Origin: Diphasiastrum complanatum | Taxonomy: Eukaryota > Streptophyta > Lycopodiopsida > Lycopodiales > Lycopodiaceae | Assembly: GCA_029204225.1 (NCBI GenBank) | Contig: MU835214.1 | Location: 1 to 40,919 of the forward strand | Length of the DNA stretch: 40,919 nt | Reading direction: 5' to 3' | Shown: piece by piece, positions 1 to 10,797 of the stretch | Layout of the letters: the number at the start of each line of letters is the position of its first letter | Position numbering within the stretch: position 1 is the stretch's first letter | Made by a program: the position numbers and the translations under genes | Notes under the pieces: generated by a model | What the model saw: the letters and a program-made list of their open reading frames with translations, nothing else | Databases searched by the model: none | What the model was told of the DNA's origin: nothing

Positions 1-518
1 CTTTGGGCTGTATCTCGCGTGCACCCACGCGTAGAAAAAACACAAAAAGATAGCAAATTATCAAATTGTTACATAGAATGTGCTGAGTATGGTGACCAAC
101 AATAGTTGGTGGGTTAGAACTTGGAATAGGAGGCATGCTGCTATCACAAATAGCTATGAGTGCAAGGAGCATTCTTAACGGAGGCACTCTGAGCAGGAGA
201 CTCTTGAATTTTAGAAGCAACTGGATTTGAACTCCCATCCATCGTAGAGTTTGGTTATCATAATCCATACTCTATCCAATCTGAGCTTTCAAATTTTGTG
301 GTGGCCAGAGCTAATATCCGCTCATTCTTGCAATTCAATTGAGATTGAGAGATGAGAAGAATGGATAGAAACTGCAATGGAAACAATTTTTTCTTTTGTT
401 TTCTCCATCAATGGAAAGCATTCATCCATCTATCCATCGTTTATTACTTCCTTTGACATAGTTGACTGTTGTTTCCTTCCATGAGCAAGTATCCAAAACT
501 GCTACAAGAAATATGTTG

Positions 519-520
<2 letters not shown>
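1..520. other. non-coding, no supported gene
   Basis: No reading frame with family resemblance, no RNA gene and no repeat terminus is visible here. The short frame running into the CT tract encodes mainly Leu-Ser repeats and is an artefact of the microsatellite. Confidence 0.6.

Positions 521-577
<57 letters not shown>
521..577. repeat. (CT)n microsatellite
   Basis: About 28 perfect CT dinucleotides. The complementary GA tract at 23.5 kb is much longer. No function is inferred. Confidence 0.98.
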
Positions 578-579
<2 letters not shown>

Positions 580-1100
580 GGATGCTCCTTTGTTTAGTTT
601 CACCCTACTTCACAAACAGACACGTGGAAAACTTTAGTGAAATCGCCTCTCCAACATCCTACTCCTTCACATAATGAAGTTCTGCCTTTAACTTAGTGGG
701 TCTCCCACTTTAAAACTATTCAAAGTACTCCATAAGACTTTTTAAATGTTAAATTCCCTTATTGGAGGGAAACTGATTTTCCCTCTCTCAATCACACCTT
801 CCAGGATGCTATCTAGATTGACACTATAAAATCATGCTTTTTTTGAAGGTTTGTCTCTACAACACCAGAGAGTGGGTTCTCTCCTATCATCTGCTGAGAG
901 TGCACCCTATTGATTCATGGATCATCACTTCACTATCATACGGTACGTATTCAATCTCTCTTTGGCTTGGATTCATTCCCATGGTAATGATGCTTTGATA
1001 ACTGCAAGCTACTATTTATGTTCATTTATCACATAAGTGAAGCAAATGTGCTTTCGTAGGATGGAGATACATGGCTTTCCAACAATGAACACCACTCCTT
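578..1100. other. non-coding; isolated TATA-like sequence
   Basis: A TATAAA at 825-830 is followed by pyrimidine-rich sequence and a possible 5' splice site (GTACGT) near 943. This could be the start of a non-coding transcript, but no open frame follows and no other promoter signal supports it. Confidence 0.25.
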
Positions 1101-1124
1101 ATGCATGAAAACACTTCCATCCTA

Positions 1125-1600
1125 CCTCAATAGGTAGCGATGGATAGTTACTTTCATTTGGCCACTTCTTTAGCAAAAAGCAACTCATACATACTTCGCT
1201 TGACAACGATGGAAGGATAGCCTCATTCATTGAGTTACTGAGCACTTTTCTACATAATAGAAGGTTGTTGTCCAGATGGCTCTTCACTTTTTTTTTCAAT
1301 TCATTGAGTAATGAAGTCGTTGTCCAGCAATGGACATCATACTCTTTTCTATGATAAAATGCATTGATCAAGGAGGTCACTATCCAGTGATGGATAGTTG
1401 ACTCTCCATTACGTTCAAAATGTTTGATTCCAAGAGGTCGATGTCCCTAAGATCAAGCGATCAACCAACTGTCCATCCCCCTCCTTTGGCACTCATCGGT
1501 TTACAACTTTACACACTAAACATCCTACTGTCCAGTGATGGGGAGTACGAGTATTATTTTTTCATTTATTAACTACGCCTTGCTATCAGTGGTAGAATGA
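1125..1600. repeat. degenerate tandem array, ~65-bp spacing
   Basis: A core resembling TGTCCAGTGATGGATAG recurs in degraded form near 1137, 1207, 1270, 1326, 1387, 1465, 1534 and 1590, that is every 55-78 bases. Sequence between cores is poorly conserved. The minus-strand frame across 1099-1380 reads through this array, with repeated His-Cys-Trp/Ser-His-Leu-Asp-Asn patterns, and is not considered a gene. Confidence 0.5.
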
Positions 1601-3052
1601 ATCTGCTAAGAGTCTTCGTATATCCTTGTTCTTTCTATACGAAACTGATAACTGTTTTTGATGTAGCATCTTTATACTAAAGCATCTTCTTTGTATGTTT
1701 CGGTTCATATCTATACCAAAACATTAGCTATTTCAAAAAAAAAGGTATGGCACCAACTGATTTTACATAATGCAGGTTACCTCACTCATTCTGAATACAA
1801 CTTAGATATGCTCCTCTCTACAACTTTTTACAAGCAAATATTTTCTAAAGAAATCTTGTTTTGGTTTTTCATGACCCAAAGAGAAAGAGTCATCACGAAG
1901 CAAAGGAAACAATGGCATCCTCTCAAGAAGCCACATCTGCAACTATTCATGTATACTTTTTAGAGTAAGTAAACACTTTATGGCTTCAGCAAGCACGGTA
2001 TGTTCAATTCTATGCAAGTTATGCTTTTACTTCCTCTTTTCGAAAAAAGAAACAATACTAGAACACATTAAACCTGTATATGAATCAGATTAACACACCA
2101 TAAGATGAAACCGTGTCATAAAAATACACAGTAAGAACTCCAACATTGCAATCTTAGACAATATGGATATGCATAAGATGCATGGTTTCTACGTAAGGAA
2201 TAGAATGGCACGAATATGCCCTAATACCTAGTAGAAACATAAGCGGTCTCTTACTTTTTTAAAATTATATCTTTCCTACACAGTGTCCCTATACCATGAT
2301 TGTTACGTTACTCAGATGTAACAACCATGGAAGCACTTAACTTTAACTTGTCTTTGTGTTATTCTAGACTCCTGGTGAGATATGACTGGAAAGCATGGAT
2401 ATGCTCAGGAGTATGGACAGTAATGCGTGACATACCTCACTGGGTCATTAGGGTCAGTATAGCATGGAATTGCTCTGATACCTGCACACGTGTCCACACC
2501 AGGTCTTTTGGCTAAGAAAAACTTTAAACGGTTAAAATTTTCATACTCCTCTATATTTAAAATGAACTGATAGGGACCAATTGACCGTAAGCTGATCAGT
2601 ATGGCACTCGTCCTGATATGGTGATATAACCACTTGGCCTATCGCTAATACACCGCTTGTTTGGGAAGATTGGACTAAGAGTTAAAATGCTATTTAAAAC
2701 CGTTAAGTAATATAACTTCTTTTGAACATGAATAACAACTGTCGTTCAGCTATGACACCGGTCTTCCTCACTAAATTAACTTGAGCAGTTTTGTTTTGTG
2801 GGATGGTGGCAAGTTATCAGCTGGACGTCTTAAAAGTGGTTATGCTTTATAATGGTGCTTTATAGTACTGTATTTTACTTTTCAACTTTATGAATAAAGG
2901 CTTTAAAAGATTTCAGACCTGGTTTGTCAAGAGGAACTAAGTGCAGTTTTGTATCTCTCTCTATGCACCCTGGTGGTGTAAATCCTACTATTCCTTGTTT
3001 GGGATAGTGCTAAAATTTATGTTTTATGATTTAGTCCACATGTTGGTTTCAG
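1601..3052. other. non-coding, AT-rich
   Basis: Short frames only. A possible polyadenylation hexamer AATAAA lies near 2891. The last bases before 3053 (GGTTTCAG) look like a 3' splice site for the next feature, so part of this stretch may be its upstream intron. Confidence 0.4.
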
Positions 3053-4087
3053 AAAGCTGTTTCTTTGGGTTACGGGGAGCCCCTACCTCCACCTGGCTAT
3101 TTTGTCCAGACTCTTATCTACTGTATGAAAAAGGCCATTGATTTGCGTAAGTATATCATTAACAATGATAGGGCTATTTGTTCTTCTGCTGGATTTGAGG
3201 ATAAGATTTTCTATATGATTGACCTTCTTGAAACTCTTGACTGGGTAAAGATTTATCTTGAGTTTGTTAAGAAGAAACAGCCTCTGAGCCTTGTGGAAAA
3301 TCTTCTTAGCCGTCTTAATGATTTTGTGGAAAAATTTGAAGAAGAGAAAAAGTTATGCAATTCACATATTAGAAAAGTTTTCATGTGCTTGGAATTGAAA
3401 ATGGTGTTTCTCTTATTGTTACTACTCCTTCAGCTTCTGATGCTTCCCTTTCCCTGCAACCTCTTGTCTTCACTGATGACCTTGACAAAGACAGTGCCTC
3501 TCGACTTGAGATCTTCAATTGACACATTTATATCATATAACTATGGAGAAATGAAAAAGTGGATTTCAAGGTATGAAGAAGCCAAAAAGGAAATAAACAT
3601 AACATTGAAACAAAGAAGAAATATCAATCGAAGAAGAAGGAAAGCATTGGAGAACGACAAACCTTTGGAGCCTTTACCTTCAAAATGCTCTTGTGAATGG
3701 GTTTTTGATATGATGCTAAAAGCATTCGAAAACGGAGAAAAAACCGAACTAGAATGGGAATTTGTTCGTCAATGTGGATGGAAGGTTAGTGTCGTATTGT
3801 TTTTGTGAAGTTTTGTTCTTGTACTACTCAATATATAGATAGTATTTTTAATTACACACATTTGTTTTTTTTTTGTGTTTTAGTATACATCATACATTTC
3901 CATGTGGGCATATGGACACCATTATCATGTTAAGAGAGTTGACAAGAAGCGACGTACATATGATTGTAGTATAATGGCCAACTTTCAACAAGAGAGTCAT
4001 TCTAGTGTGAGGGACCCTAATATCATTTCGGACGACCTAGACTATGTCGGCACATTAGTGGAGTTTGGTGCGTTAGAAAGCACTTGA
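3053..4087 (+). pseudogene. CACTA-type DUF4216-like protein, broken, one intron
   Basis: An open frame starts after a 3' splice-like GTTTCAG at 3052, has no ATG at its head, and runs to 3784 (AAG followed by GTTAGT). The intron 3785-3883 ends TTTTAG, and a phase-0 second exon 3884-4087 continues in frame. Residues around the junction (GWK|YTSYISMWAYGHHYHV, then TYDCSIMANF and DLDYVGTL) match the pattern of DUF4216 in plant CACTA (En/Spm) transposon proteins: Y-x-Y-x(4)-G-x-x-F/Y-H, then a central N/C-x-x-V/I, then DYVG. The hydrophobic Leu-rich stretch at 3389-3520 is a frameshift artefact; another frame there encodes a normal polar segment (LGIENGVSLIVTTPS, SASRLEIF). Translation stops just after DYVGTL, exactly where a direct repeat begins, so the 3' end is truncated. 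The N-terminal half is not recognised. Confidence 0.55.
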
Positions 4088-4345
4088 CAAGCACTTTCCA
4101 ATGATATTTTAGATGACATACTTCTAAGCTATGGTTAAAAAGTTATGGCAAGTCAAAAGTATGGGGATTTCATTAATCATAATTTTTTGAGTCCACATTA
4201 AAAATGACATAACTTTTTAGTGGTAAGTCCAATTTCAGTGGAGTTTGGTACATTAGAAAGCGCTTTTGGCGAGTGCTTTCCAATAATATATTACATTACA
4301 TACTTCCGAAGTACAGCTAAAAAGTTATTGCAAGTCAAAAGTATT
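4057..4345. repeat. direct repeat, two ~105-bp units 180 bp apart
   Basis: Unit A (4057-4162) and unit B (4237-4345) both run from AGTGGAGTTTGGT through TTAGAAAG and GCTTTCCAAT to AAGTCAAAAGTAT, with scattered differences. Unit A begins inside the last codons of the DUF4216-like frame, so the repeat supplied that frame's stop codon. Confidence 0.85.
4163..4230 (-). repeat. inverted copy of the dispersed repeat at 8.9 kb
   Basis: The segment reading GGGGATTTCATTAATCATAA through GAGTCCACATTAAAAATGAC to AGTGGTAAGTCC is the reverse complement, with few changes, of 8911-8978. It lies between the two direct-repeat units. Confidence 0.8.
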
Positions 4346-4420
4346 AGTTAAAAATAGTGTATAATAATACAAAAGTGCATTTCTACCCAAAAAAGGTAGT
4401 GTCCTTGAAAGTCCATGTTA

Positions 4421-4444
4421 TACTACCAAACCATGCTTTTAGCC
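4421..4444 (+). repeat. 3' terminus of a dispersed repeat
   Basis: ACTACCAAACCATGCTTTTAG-CC occurs here, at 9029-9052 and at 40030-40053. In all three places similarity ends at the same base and unrelated DNA follows, so this looks like a true element end. Confidence 0.7.
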
Positions 4445-5239
4445 AAATGTCCATCACCATTGGCTTGGGTGCAACAAGCCAAATGTCCATCACCATTGGC
4501 TTGTGTGCAACATCCACAACCAATAAATACTCATGTATATCGGCCAAAGGTAAAAGTCTATCAATGGGATGTACACAATGATGAAATCTTGAACACCATT
4601 GACGAAGACTTAGTTCAAGAAAAATCACAAAAAAATCCATGCATGTCTACTACTACAAATCCACAAATACCCTGCATGCTTGATGTACGATTGACTGATA
4701 AGCAATTCCAAATGCGTGAAAAGCTGAAACAGCCAATCAAACCTTTGATACAAAATCAAAAAATCCTAGCCAAGCTTCATCATCTACAAGCCCACCTATA
4801 GAGGACATTCCTAAGATCCCATCTGAAATCGTTGATGATCCACTATATGATGTTTCCCAACACTTTAAGAATTACATGATTGATGATGTCATCATCAGTA
4901 TGATAAAGCCAAAACGGGTGCCTCAACCACCATCAACTTCTTTTGAGGGACCTGCAAAGGCAATATCTCTTAATCTGAAGGATGATGATGATGACATATC
5001 ATATTGTACACGTAGGAGCCCACCTGAGTCCAACTCAATTATGGGATTTGGAAAAGCTATTGCGCAAATACGGAGATGTGTTTGCGTGGAGTTATAAAGA
5101 AATGAAGGGGGTTCCTCCTGACGTTGCAGTCCACACAATTCCAATATAGGATGGTGCCATACCTATAAGAGCCAAACCTTATCGCACCAATCCTACCTAT
5201 CGCGAGAAGATACGAAAAGATATTCAGGAGCTGTCTTGA
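4442..5239 (+). pseudogene. Ty3/Gypsy pol fragment: pre-RT spacer to N-terminal RT
   Basis: Three frames overlap in a decayed Gypsy polyprotein. The first part contains a perfect-looking 36-bp tandem duplication (4442-4477, 4478-4513) encoding AKCPSPLAWVQQ twice. The middle part is acidic linker (KPKRVPQPPSTSFEGPAKAI, then DDDDD). From 5048 another frame gives the conserved start of Gypsy reverse transcriptase, including KYGDVFAWSYKEMKGVPPDV and AKPYRTNPTYREKIRKDIQE. An in-frame TAG at 5147-5149 and TGA at 5237-5239 interrupt it. The catalytic RT core is missing; similarity stops where the next tandem repeat begins. Confidence 0.85.
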
Positions 5240-5250
5240 ATGTTTGTATT

Positions 5251-6130
5251 GGTACTACTGGAACTTATCGTGTAATAATTTTGATAAACAGACTACCAAA
5301 ATAGGTTCTTTAATACCTCGTGTCTCATTTTCATTCTAAAATCATCCAAATTGGTCTACTGAGATTTATAGTGTGTACCATTTTTATTTTAGAATCTACA
5401 GCATTTGATTCTATTTTTTTATATTTCGTCGTATTTGCATATTGCACATGACCGACGCGATCTTTTTGGTACTGCTTTAGTGTTGTTACACCAATTGGCA
5501 GTATTACTCCAGTAGTCGGGCACTAACTTTACAAATTTTGTACTGTTTTTTTGTTGGTAAAACTCTTGAATACAAAAGAATGGTACTACAATAACTTATC
5601 GAGTACCAATCTGATCCTCCCAACTACCAAATTAAATTCTTTTATAGTAAGTGTCTCATTTTTATTTTAAAATCCACCAAGTTGGTACTATTTAGACTTC
5701 TCGTGATCATATTTTACCCATAAAACTATAAAATTGGGTACTTTTTTCTTTATATTTATTTGTGTTCGTAGTTCACATACAATTTGTTGTGGTCTTTTTG
5801 GTACTATTTTAGTGTTGTTTACCAAGTGGTGGAATCTAAGCTTTAGTTACTACCAATTTTACAAGATTTATACTTAGATTTTTGTAATATTTACGTGTTC
5901 CTTAAACTTTTGAGTACCAAAGATTGGTACTATTTGAACCTATCGTGTAACAATTTTGGCCTCCACACTACCAATTAAGGTTCTTGTACTTTCTACATAT
6001 TAGATATTTTGGTACTATAAGATGCTTTGGTACTTTGGTATTACCTGTATATGATGCTTTGGTACTACTTGTTGCTACTTTCTACCATTCTAGTACTACC
6101 TATGTATGATAATTTGGTACTACATGTATA
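5251..6130. repeat. tandem repeat, ~335-bp unit, ~2.5 copies
   Basis: Three unit starts share GGTACTA...ACTTATCGTGTA-like sequence at 5251, 5582 and 5926, 331 and 344 bp apart. Each unit also holds a second conserved block (CTTTTTGGTACT then TTTTAGTGTTGTT, near 5463 and 5793). The tail to 6130 is dense in TTTGGTACTA. The same word, in the opposite sense, fills the introns of the gene at 37.5-39.5 kb. Confidence 0.8.
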
Positions 6131-6586
6131 TGATGCTACTTTATTTCACACGTGTGGATCCAGATATAACAAATATAGATCATTCTACACAGAATTGCAA
6201 GCATTCACAAGTATAGTGCACCAATGGATACTAGAATGCAAGAGAACCATGTATAAGCATGAAATGAGATAGAGAAGAGAGAAGATTAGCCTCTCCATGA
6301 GTTAAATTCTTTTATAGCATGTCCAAACCCTATTTGGCCACTTGGCTTTCCCTCCAAAATGTAAACCCTATTATTTTTGGGTCTAGATTCAATGTACCCA
6401 ACATTTAAATTTGGATATACTCGAACTCGACTTCTAACTTTCCCACACTTTCAAGAAGTGTTTATTCAAATGAAATTTAGACTAATGAACGTTAAAAAGT
6501 CAAACCCTAAGTCTATTATAAAGTTGGCCTCAATTTGCCAAACATAGAAATGTAACAAATATGACTAAACTGATTGAATCTTTCAC
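6131..6586. other. non-coding, probably 3' LTR of the adjacent Copia copy
   Basis: This stretch lies just beyond the polypurine-like tract of the minus-strand Copia copy, where its 3' LTR should be. The outer LTR boundary and a matching 5' LTR were not found. Confidence 0.35.
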
Positions 6587-6587
6587 A

Positions 6588-6599
6588 CTCCCTCTTCAA
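6588..6599 (-). promoter_or_regulatory. polypurine-tract-like sequence
   Basis: On the minus strand TTGAAGAGGGAG directly follows the Copia stop codon region and precedes TGTGAAAG, which would be the start of the 3' LTR. This is the expected site of plus-strand priming in an LTR retrotransposon. Confidence 0.5.
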
Positions 6600-8788
6600 C
6601 TTAGCATAGACTTTGATAACACTCCAAATGTCCTATGCTTCATGAACAAGTCTTTTCCCAATGCTTTGGTGAAAATATCAGCTACACATTCCCTTGAGGA
6701 CACATGTTGAATCTCCACCTCCTTTGCAATGACTTGCTCCCTCACAAAGTGATATTGCACCTCAATATGCTTGCTCCTAGCATGAAAGATAGGATTGGTT
6801 GCCAACCTTTGGGCTAATTGATTTTCACAAAAGATGATTGGGCTCTCTGAAAAATCCAGCAAGTGAAGATCCTTGATCATCCTCTTCATCCATACCATCT
6901 CCTTTGTGCAATGTGTAAGAGCTTTGTACTCGGCCTTACTAGATGACAATGAGATAGGGGCTTGTTTCTTTGACATCCATGATATAGCTCCATCACCTAT
7001 GAAGATACAATGAGCACTAATGGATTTTATATCCATTACATCTCTAGCATAGTTTGAATCTGAAAATCCAAAAAGATTAGATGATGATCCCTCATACAAA
7101 ATATGCCAAAGTCTCGAGTTCCAATGATGTACCTCAAAACTTGTTTTCCTAGCTTCCAATGCTCCTCACTAGGATCTTGCATGAATCGACTAAATCTTTC
7201 AACACAATAGCTTAAATCAGGTCTAGTAATGGGTAGATAGATGAGTGAACCAACTAGCTTCCTATAGAGAGTAATGTCCTTGAAGGATCTTTCATTACCT
7301 CTTATAGTTAGCTTTACATGAGACTCCATAGGTGTATCACTAGCTTTTGCATCTACCATATGAAATCTTTCTAGAATAGAATTAGCATACTATTCTTGAC
7401 AAATGAAAGTAGATTGAGAAGATCTAATGACTTCTATTCCCAAAATTTAATGCAAGTTACCAAGATCATGCACCTCAAATTCCTTCTTAGGAGCACTCTT
7501 GATATCATCCACATCTTTAGTGTCTCCACCATTCAAGATGATATCATCCACATAGGTTAGCAAGATGGTAACATCATTTTCAGCAAACCTATAATAAAGT
7601 GAATGCTCGTATTCACTCATAACAAACTTGAGAGAGTAAAAAAATATTAAGCTTAGCATACCAACTCCTTGGTGCTTGCTTAAGGCCATACAAACTCTTT
7701 TGTAGTAGATACACATGATTTGGCTTTGTTGATGAAATGTAGCTCTCAAGTTGATCCATGTATGCTTCCTCCTCAAGATCATCATTCAAGAATGCATTTG
7801 TAATATCCATTTACCATAGATCCCATCCATAAAGTGTAGCAAGTGAGATGATGACTCGGATGCTTACCATCTGCCACAGGTGCAAAGGTCTCATCATAGT
7901 CAATCCCTTGTTCTTGAGCATATCCTTTTGCCACTAAACTTGCCTTGTACTTGTTGATAGATCCATCTTGGTTTCTCTTCATCTCCAATAGCTTTCTTGT
8001 CCTTAGACAACTCCTTCAATCTCCATGTTCCATTCTTCATAAGAGCTTAATAGTCAAGATCCATTGCTTGGATCCACTCCTCTTCTTTCCTTGCTTCATC
8101 TACACTTGTAGGTTCATCAAAAGAGGTTAGGAAAGCAATATAATTTCTAGAAACTATTTTCTTACCCTTTTCATCATATGTGAGCCTTGAAAGTACTTGT
8201 CTTTCCCTTTATGTTCTCCTTGGATTTGACTTGATGAAGGTCCATCATCATCAACATCAAGAATCTTAGATCCATCCACATCAACATCAATAGTACTTGA
8301 AGACACTTTTGGAATGTTCTCCTCAAAATGACATCTCTACCAACAATCACTTTGTTAGTAGTAGGAATGTAAACCTTGTAGGCTTTACTCACCTCACTAT
8401 ATCCAACAAAAATACTTCTCTTTGAAGATGGATCCTCCTTGGTCCTATCATCAAGAGTAGTGTTGACATAGCATGTGCATCCAAAAGTTCTTAGAAAGTT
8501 GACGCTCAGTCTCCTCTTGAATAGCATCTCAAAAGGTGTCTTTCCATCCAAAATAGCAACTGGCCACCTATTGCACAAGAAATTGGCACACAACAAAGCT
8601 TGTTCCCAAAATGGCTTATCAAGATTAGCACTTAATCTCATGGCTTTAGCACTTTCACATAAAGTCCTATTCTTCCTTTCAGCCACTCCATTTTGTTGTG
8701 GGGTCCTTGATGTTGTATACTCCCTCTTGATCCCATGCTCATCACAAAAGGCTATTGCGATGAATATAAAAAAATATGAGTGCAAGTG
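6594..8788 (-). pseudogene. Ty1/Copia pol, 3' half (integrase C-half, RT, RNase H)
   Basis: Read from 8788 down. Integrase starts at AFCDEHGIKREYTTSRTPQQ with the catalytic Glu still present in NGVAERKNR, followed by the GKTPFEMLF region and SIFVGYSE. RT blocks follow in several frames: [57 protein letters not shown], then the catalytic TYVDDIILNGG and ITRPDLSYCVERFSRFM. RNase H has GFSDSNYARD and SSSKAEYKAL; the usual CDNQ motif reads CENQ. The protein ends ADIFTKALGKDLF...LS. At least five frame changes separate these pieces. Gag, protease and the first half of integrase are absent at this locus; a gag-protease piece of a Copia element lies on the same strand at 19.0-20.2 kb. Confidence 0.93.
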
Positions 8789-8910
8789 AATTTAAGTATT
8801 AATAATCATAGATCATTTGATGATGTGAGCTACCCTCATATTCAATCTCCTCTTCTTCTAATTCTATCTCATCCAAACGTGGGGGCCTCAAATTACCCCC
8901 AATAATCGGA

Positions 8911-9052
8911 ATTACCACTGAAAAGTTATGTCATTTTAAATGTGGACTCAAAACAATTATGAGTAATAAAATCTCCAAAAGTGAAATGTACTACCAAAAG
9001 GTACAATGAAAAATGGGTTATTTTTTTGTACCACTAAACCATGCTTTTAGCC
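8911..9052 (+). repeat. dispersed repeat, copy 2
   Basis: Contains TTATGTCATTTTAAATGTGG, TTATGAGTAATAAAATC, ACCAAAAGGTAC, AAAATGGGTT and the terminus CCATGCTTTTAGCC. Copy 3 at 39953-40053 is collinear over most of it. Its left half also occurs inverted at 4163-4230. Confidence 0.85.
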
Positions 9053-9082
9053 ATTTAATCTCTCTCAAAATAAGACGTTTTT

Positions 9083-9430
9083 CTAATCGCTCAGGATCCA
9101 GCAAGTGAATAAGCTGGTCGTCAGATAAGTCATGTCCTCCCACAGTGAGAATGTCATCCTCACTGGTGGATATTCAGGTATCCACTCAATAGGAAGTGCA
9201 TCATCTATCATGTACAAGGGCAGAATGGGAGTGTTGATATCGATGGAGTTTATGGTGATTTTGATTGGTGCCTCTTCTTGAACCTCGCATTCACAAAGAG
9301 TGGCATTGACACAATCGATGGTCGCTAAAGCATGGTCCAAATTGATGATATCGGTACTCTGCACGTAATGAACCTTTACGGTGGAATCGATACTGTCGGG
9401 GTCATCCAAGATTAGTTGTACATCTGGATG
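9083..9430 (-). pseudogene. Ty3/Gypsy pol fragment, protease-RT spacer
   Basis: The minus-strand frame holds VHYVQSTDIINLDHALATI. The Gypsy piece at 25.5 kb holds LPHYTQSTDIFDWGHVLATI in the matching position after its protease, so both come from the same pol spacer. The rest is an acidic linker. No catalytic domain is present. It abuts the dispersed repeat on one side. Confidence 0.6.
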
Positions 9431-9534
9431 GTCCAGGATCTTGATTTACCTGAGATCTAAGGCGATAGGGCTTGTTCTCATCAAAAAATAAATAATTATA
9501 ATACAATATTAATAGCTAACCCACCATACAAAGC

Positions 9535-9981
9535 ATGTATGAACAATCCATTCAATTATTCTTTCCAGAAACATTTGATGGATATGATGATGATAATTGT
9601 CTCAATGAAGTGTTGTGGACATATCTGGAGAGAATGAAAATGGTCACTTGTGATGTTCAAACATACATCAAACAATATCATATCAGTCAAGAACATGTTA
9701 TTGAGAATCACTCACTTTATGGGTATTTGAGATTAGACATTGTAGTATCAGAAGGCCAAGACAATGTCCAATCCATATACAAGGAACTTGATGCCGAACA
9801 AATAGAGCTACTATACAGTATTGGATTGACTTATCCTTACTGGAAGTCAAAGATAATGTCAAGAGGTGAAGCATTTACTTTTGCCATGCATTTAGGTTTG
9901 AAGAAAGAGCACTTTTCTAAGAAAGATACAAGAGATTATATCAAATCTCTTGTGTTGTGGAAAAAAGAAAAGAGAATTTGA
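9535..9981 (+). CDS. hypothetical protein, 148 aa, unrecognised
   Basis: An uninterrupted frame from ATG, with an in-frame stop just upstream at 9517, ends TGA at 9979-9981. An AATAAA polyadenylation-like hexamer follows near 10048. The composition is normal for a soluble protein, with acidic and aromatic residues throughout (for example FFPETFDGYDDDNCLNEVLW) and a basic Lys-rich C-terminus. No membrane segment, signal peptide or known motif was recognised. The frame is long for this AT-rich sequence and shows no lesion. It could be a short gene or a last exon, and may belong to the same gene block as P1, M1 and P2. Confidence 0.45.
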   Translation: MYEQSIQLFFPETFDGYDDDNCLNEVLWTYLERMKMVTCDVQTYIKQYHISQEHVIENHSLYGYLRLDIVVSEGQDNVQSIYKELDAEQIELLYSIGLTYPYWKSKIMSRGEAFTFAMHLGLKKEHFSKKDTRDYIKSLVLWKKEKRI

Positions 9982-10507
9982 TTTTTATTGTCAAAGTCAC
10001 AACCAATGATTTGCATTACTTGCAATGTACAATATTTATTGTTTTTGAATAAAAATTTCAGTTTTTATATGCAAAGTGTTCAAAAATATTATTTTCTTTT
10101 TATAGATCAATTAAATCTATGTTTTATTAAAGCATTAATTAACATGATCGATCTTCCATGAAAAAAAATACAATAAATACACCACTTGTTCTTTAGATAT
10201 AAGAATTTTGTTTTATAATATTGTTAAACTTGAATATGTTGGAAGCTATCTCTTAAATACCAATTTGCATGGACTATGATTTGTTATAAGATTTATGATT
10301 TTATTTTTTTTAACAATAAGTGGTGTAAAAAAAAGACAAAAAATTACATCCAATGCCAGAAAAAACAATACAAGAAAATGACATTTTTCATAAAAATTAA
10401 TTTAGAAAAAATAATGTAGTATCACACAAATATATATAATAATGCACCATCTTTGCATGTATTTTAAACTACAAAATAGTATAAAAACTATCTATATTTA
10501 AAGTCTT
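9982..10507. other. non-coding, very AT-rich
   Basis: Poly-A and poly-T runs and polyadenylation-like hexamers only. It lies between the 9.5-kb frame and a possible minus-strand gene, as a 3' intergenic region would. Confidence 0.4.
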
Positions 10508-10686
10508 TCAAAGGACTAGAAAAAAAACTGAGACTAGAACGAGTCTCATTTTTATTAAACATGTCTTAAATTGTGAAATAGTGATCTGCTCGGCATAATT
10601 CTTGATACAAATCATAAAAATGTCCCCTGAATAAAGGCGAGGGGGTTTACGGCGATGCAAACTGAACGAGGAATCGTGGGAGGCCA
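10508..10686 (-). CDS. possible short gene or first exon, 59 aa
   Basis: Minus-strand ATG at 10686 opens MASHDSSFSLHRRKPPRL and the frame runs to a stop at 10508. A TATA-type sequence (TATATATA) sits at about 10798-10805, some 110 bases before the ATG, with a pyrimidine-rich leader between. The C-terminal part is hydrophobic and may be read-through past a splice site. A short upstream ATG frame overlaps the leader. The protein is not recognised; the call rests on promoter-plus-ATG layout only. Confidence 0.25.
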
Positions 10687-10797
10687 TAATAGCAGTGACT
10701 TTAGATTGCTCTAAGAATTTTAAAAACTTTAAAATTTTTTGGCATGAACTCGAGAGCAGCAATCTAAAATGAATTCGTGGAGAGAAGGGTAGAGATC

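Noticed and set aside
1099-1380. 93-residue minus-strand frame
   Set aside because: It reads through the degenerate repeat array and has no independent support.
3389-3520. Leu-rich segment resembling a transmembrane helix
   Set aside because: Another frame over the same bases encodes a polar, coding-like stretch, so the hydrophobic run is best explained by an indel upstream.
8911-9052. MITE with terminal inverted repeats
   Set aside because: The reverse complement of the shared terminus (GGCTAAAAGCATGG) was not found at the other end of any copy.
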